Shown here piece after piece: positions 62,623 through 64,000 of a DNA stretch of 64,000 bases. Each line of letters opens with the position of its first letter. The stretch's first letter is position 1. Under the pieces are notes generated by a model, which saw only the letters and a program-made list of their open reading frames with translations, was not told the DNA's origin and searched no databases. The stretch comes from Planctomycetota bacterium (GTDB lineage Bacteria; Planctomycetota; Planctomycetia; Pirellulales; Pirellulaceae), in contig JAPLNI010000053.1 of assembly GCA_026692865.1 (NCBI GenBank), positions 1-64,000 of the forward strand, read 5' to 3'. Made by a program: the position numbers and the translations under genes.

Positions 62623-62759
62623 ACCAGCCAACGCAATCAACCGTTTGCCCAAAGGTCGGACTGAATTTCCCGGATGGCTTGTGAGTTGCACGTAGGGCGA
62701 ACTACAATACGAAAGTTGTTTCAACCCTCCCCATTTGTTTGTCAAAGGCCCCACCTAAC

Positions 62760-63716
62760 ATGTCGCAATCAGAACACGCTCAATCTTTCAATTCACGTCG
62801 TCAGTTCCTTTTTCAATCCGCTGTTGCTGCAAGTGCGATCGCTGTTGCCTCGCCGCGGTTCTTTCCTGTTTCTCAAGCCGCAGCCGCTGAGTTGCCGTTC
62901 AAGATTTCACTCGCAGAATGGTCGCTGCACAAAGCTCTTAAGGCCGGTGAAATTGACAACCTCGATTTCGCAAAGATCGCTAAGCAAGAATTCGGGATCG
63001 ATGCGATTGAGTTCGTGAACCAATTCTTTAAGGACAAAGCCAACGATGCGGCTTATCTTGCAGAGCTGAACAAGCGTGCTGCCGAATATGGTGTAAAGCA
63101 TGTATTGATCATGATCGATGGTGAAGGCAACTTGGGCGACACTAACGAAGCTGCTCGAACCAAGGCCGTTGAAAATCATTACAAGTGGGTCGATGCAGCA
63201 AAGACTCTTGGCTGTCACAGCATCCGAGTCAACGCTGCGACTCAAGCGAAGTACGACGAAGGTAAGAAACTTGCTGCTGATGGACTTCGTCGTGTGAGTG
63301 AGTACGCTGCGAAAGCTGGTATCAACGTAATTGTCGAAAACCACGGTGGGCTTTCGTCCAATGGAAAGTGGCTCAGCGAAACGATCGCCTCAGTCAATCT
63401 TCCGAACTGCGGAACGTTACCTGACTTCGGTAATTTCATCATCGATCGAAAGACCGGCGAAGAGTACGATCGATATCAAGGTGTTACAGAACTGATGCCA
63501 TTTGCTAAATCAGTCAGTGCGAAGTCGCACGATTTCGATGCTGCAGGTAACGAAACGCATACTGACTACGCAAAGATGATGAAGATCGTACTAGCTGCTG
63601 GTTACAACGGGTACGTAGGTATCGAATACGAAGGAAAAGAGCTCAGCGAAAAGGACGGCATCAAAGCCACCAAGGCTCTGCTCGAGCGACTTCAAAAAGA
63701 ACTAGCAGCGAAGTAG
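62760..63716 (+). CDS. Tat-exported TIM-barrel protein (sugar phosphate isomerase/epimerase family)
   Basis: About 318 residues from ATG 62760. [20 protein letters not shown] is a twin-arginine signal (about 11-35). The barrel begins at [10 protein letters not shown] and shows [28 protein letters not shown] with the metal Glu and His, TLPDFGN and YVGIEYEG, as in xylose-isomerase-like/AP endonuclease 2 proteins with a divalent metal. Export of such enzymes is common in planctomycetes, where they are thought to handle extracellular sugars. The substrate is unknown. Confidence 0.88.
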   Translation: MSQSEHAQSFNSRRQFLFQSAVAASAIAVASPRFFPVSQAAAAELPFKISLAEWSLHKALKAGEIDNLDFAKIAKQEFGIDAIEFVNQFFKDKANDAAYLAELNKRAAEYGVKHVLIMIDGEGNLGDTNEAARTKAVENHYKWVDAAKTLGCHSIRVNAATQAKYDEGKKLAADGLRRVSEYAAKAGINVIVENHGGLSSNGKWLSETIASVNLPNCGTLPDFGNFIIDRKTGEEYDRYQGVTELMPFAKSVSAKSHDFDAAGNETHTDYAKMMKIVLAAGYNGYVGIEYEGKELSEKDGIKATKALLERLQKELAAK

Positions 63717-63719
63717 TGT

Positions 63720-63974
63720 TGGACTTTGGTGACTTGCCACCGCTTTTTTGAACGATTCTCTGGCCGTAAATTCCTCACTCCACAAGTGACCGCGTTTGCT
63801 TGTTGAGTGAAATCAATCTGTTAGGCAGATCGCTCAAGCCAGAAAATCGCTCGCCCCAAAGCTCCGGCGAGTCGGAGCACTTAAAAGCTTTGGACTGCGG
63901 TGACTTGTCACCGCTTTTCTAAAGCAACGTTCTGGCAGTGAATTCTCTCACTCCACCTGTGACCGCGTTCGCTT
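63720..63974. repeat. Two direct copies of an 82-85-base unit with GGTGAC hairpin
   Basis: Copies 63720-63801 and 63890-63974 are about 80 percent alike (TTGGACT, GGTGACTTGxCACCGCTTTT, then CACTCCAC and GTGACCGCGTTYGCTT). The second has a perfect stem, GCGGTGAC-TT-GTCACCGC at 63897-63914, followed by TTTTCT, resembling a rho-independent terminator. They lie downstream of the last gene; the rest of 63717-64000 holds no gene. Confidence 0.7.
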
Positions 63975-64000
63975 CTGTAGTTGCATCGAATTATTAAGCA

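Noticed and set aside
1-64000. CRISPR array, prophage or defence island
   Set aside because: No regularly spaced repeats with unique spacers, no phage structural genes and no cas, restriction or toxin-antitoxin genes were seen.

Overview
The window looks like a chromosomal segment of a planctomycete, probably in or near the Pirellulaceae. This is inferred from gene content, not from a search. The supporting signs are a protein with paired planctomycete-type cytochrome c motifs, a Ser/Thr kinase carrying DLG instead of DFG, unlinked tRNA-Ile/tRNA-Ala and rnpA genes, many large secreted or membrane proteins with no obvious relatives, moderate GC content, and intergenic spaces full of small palindromic repeats. 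Most of it is ordinary core and lineage-specific chromosome. I see no phage, CRISPR array, plasmid module or defence island.

Layout. 0-6 kb: an IS3-type element ends just inside the left edge and cuts off the start of an RDD-family gene; the rest of the operon follows as SpoIIM-like protein, membrane protein, DUF4129-DUF4350 fusion and MoxR ATPase. 6-10 kb: a SEC-C/TPR protein, a membrane-anchored HExxH protein, a small L7/L12-like membrane protein and tRNA-Ser(CGA). 10.1-18.5 kb: seven co-directional genes for an unusual ABC uptake system, with two substrate-binding/OmpA fusions, a von Willebrand factor A protein, a coiled-coil membrane protein, a lipoprotein-type binding protein, a permease and an ATPase. 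18.5-19.3 kb: palindromic repeats and an orphan tRNA-Ile/tRNA-Ala pair with a strong terminator. 19.3-24 kb: a thioredoxin-fold protein whose signal peptide is frame-shifted, rpe, a histidine-phosphatase-like pseudoenzyme and accD. 24.2-31.8 kb: a LysR regulator followed by gltB and gltD. 32-40 kb: an LplT-like transporter, ThiO, a Ser/Thr kinase, a dihaem protein with a peptidase-like but HExxH-less tail, and a glutamine-synthetase homologue lacking most metal ligands. 40-48.5 kb: an ABC-2 exporter, two small conserved-domain proteins, glgC, and an argE-like/hypothetical/oxidoreductase/rnpA string with overlapping ends. 48.5-54 kb: flagellar flgE, flgD and fliA plus small proteins. 54-64 kb: surface lipoproteins, a large membrane protein with a disordered tail, a GT2 glycosyltransferase, a ThiF/MoeB enzyme and a Tat-exported TIM-barrel protein.

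How the parts relate. The LysR gene and gltBD look like a nitrogen-assimilation unit, with the degenerate glutamine synthetase homologue only 7 kb away. The 10-18 kb cluster is the best candidate for an under-described system: the two OmpA fusions and the VWA protein suggest an envelope-anchored assembly around an importer of the nitrate/sulfonate class. Three proteins (histidine phosphatase-like, glutamine synthetase-like, peptidase-like) keep their fold motifs but lose catalytic residues. Intergenic DNA holds at least three dispersed repeat families, one of them an element of about 77 bp present three times with identical internal spacing.
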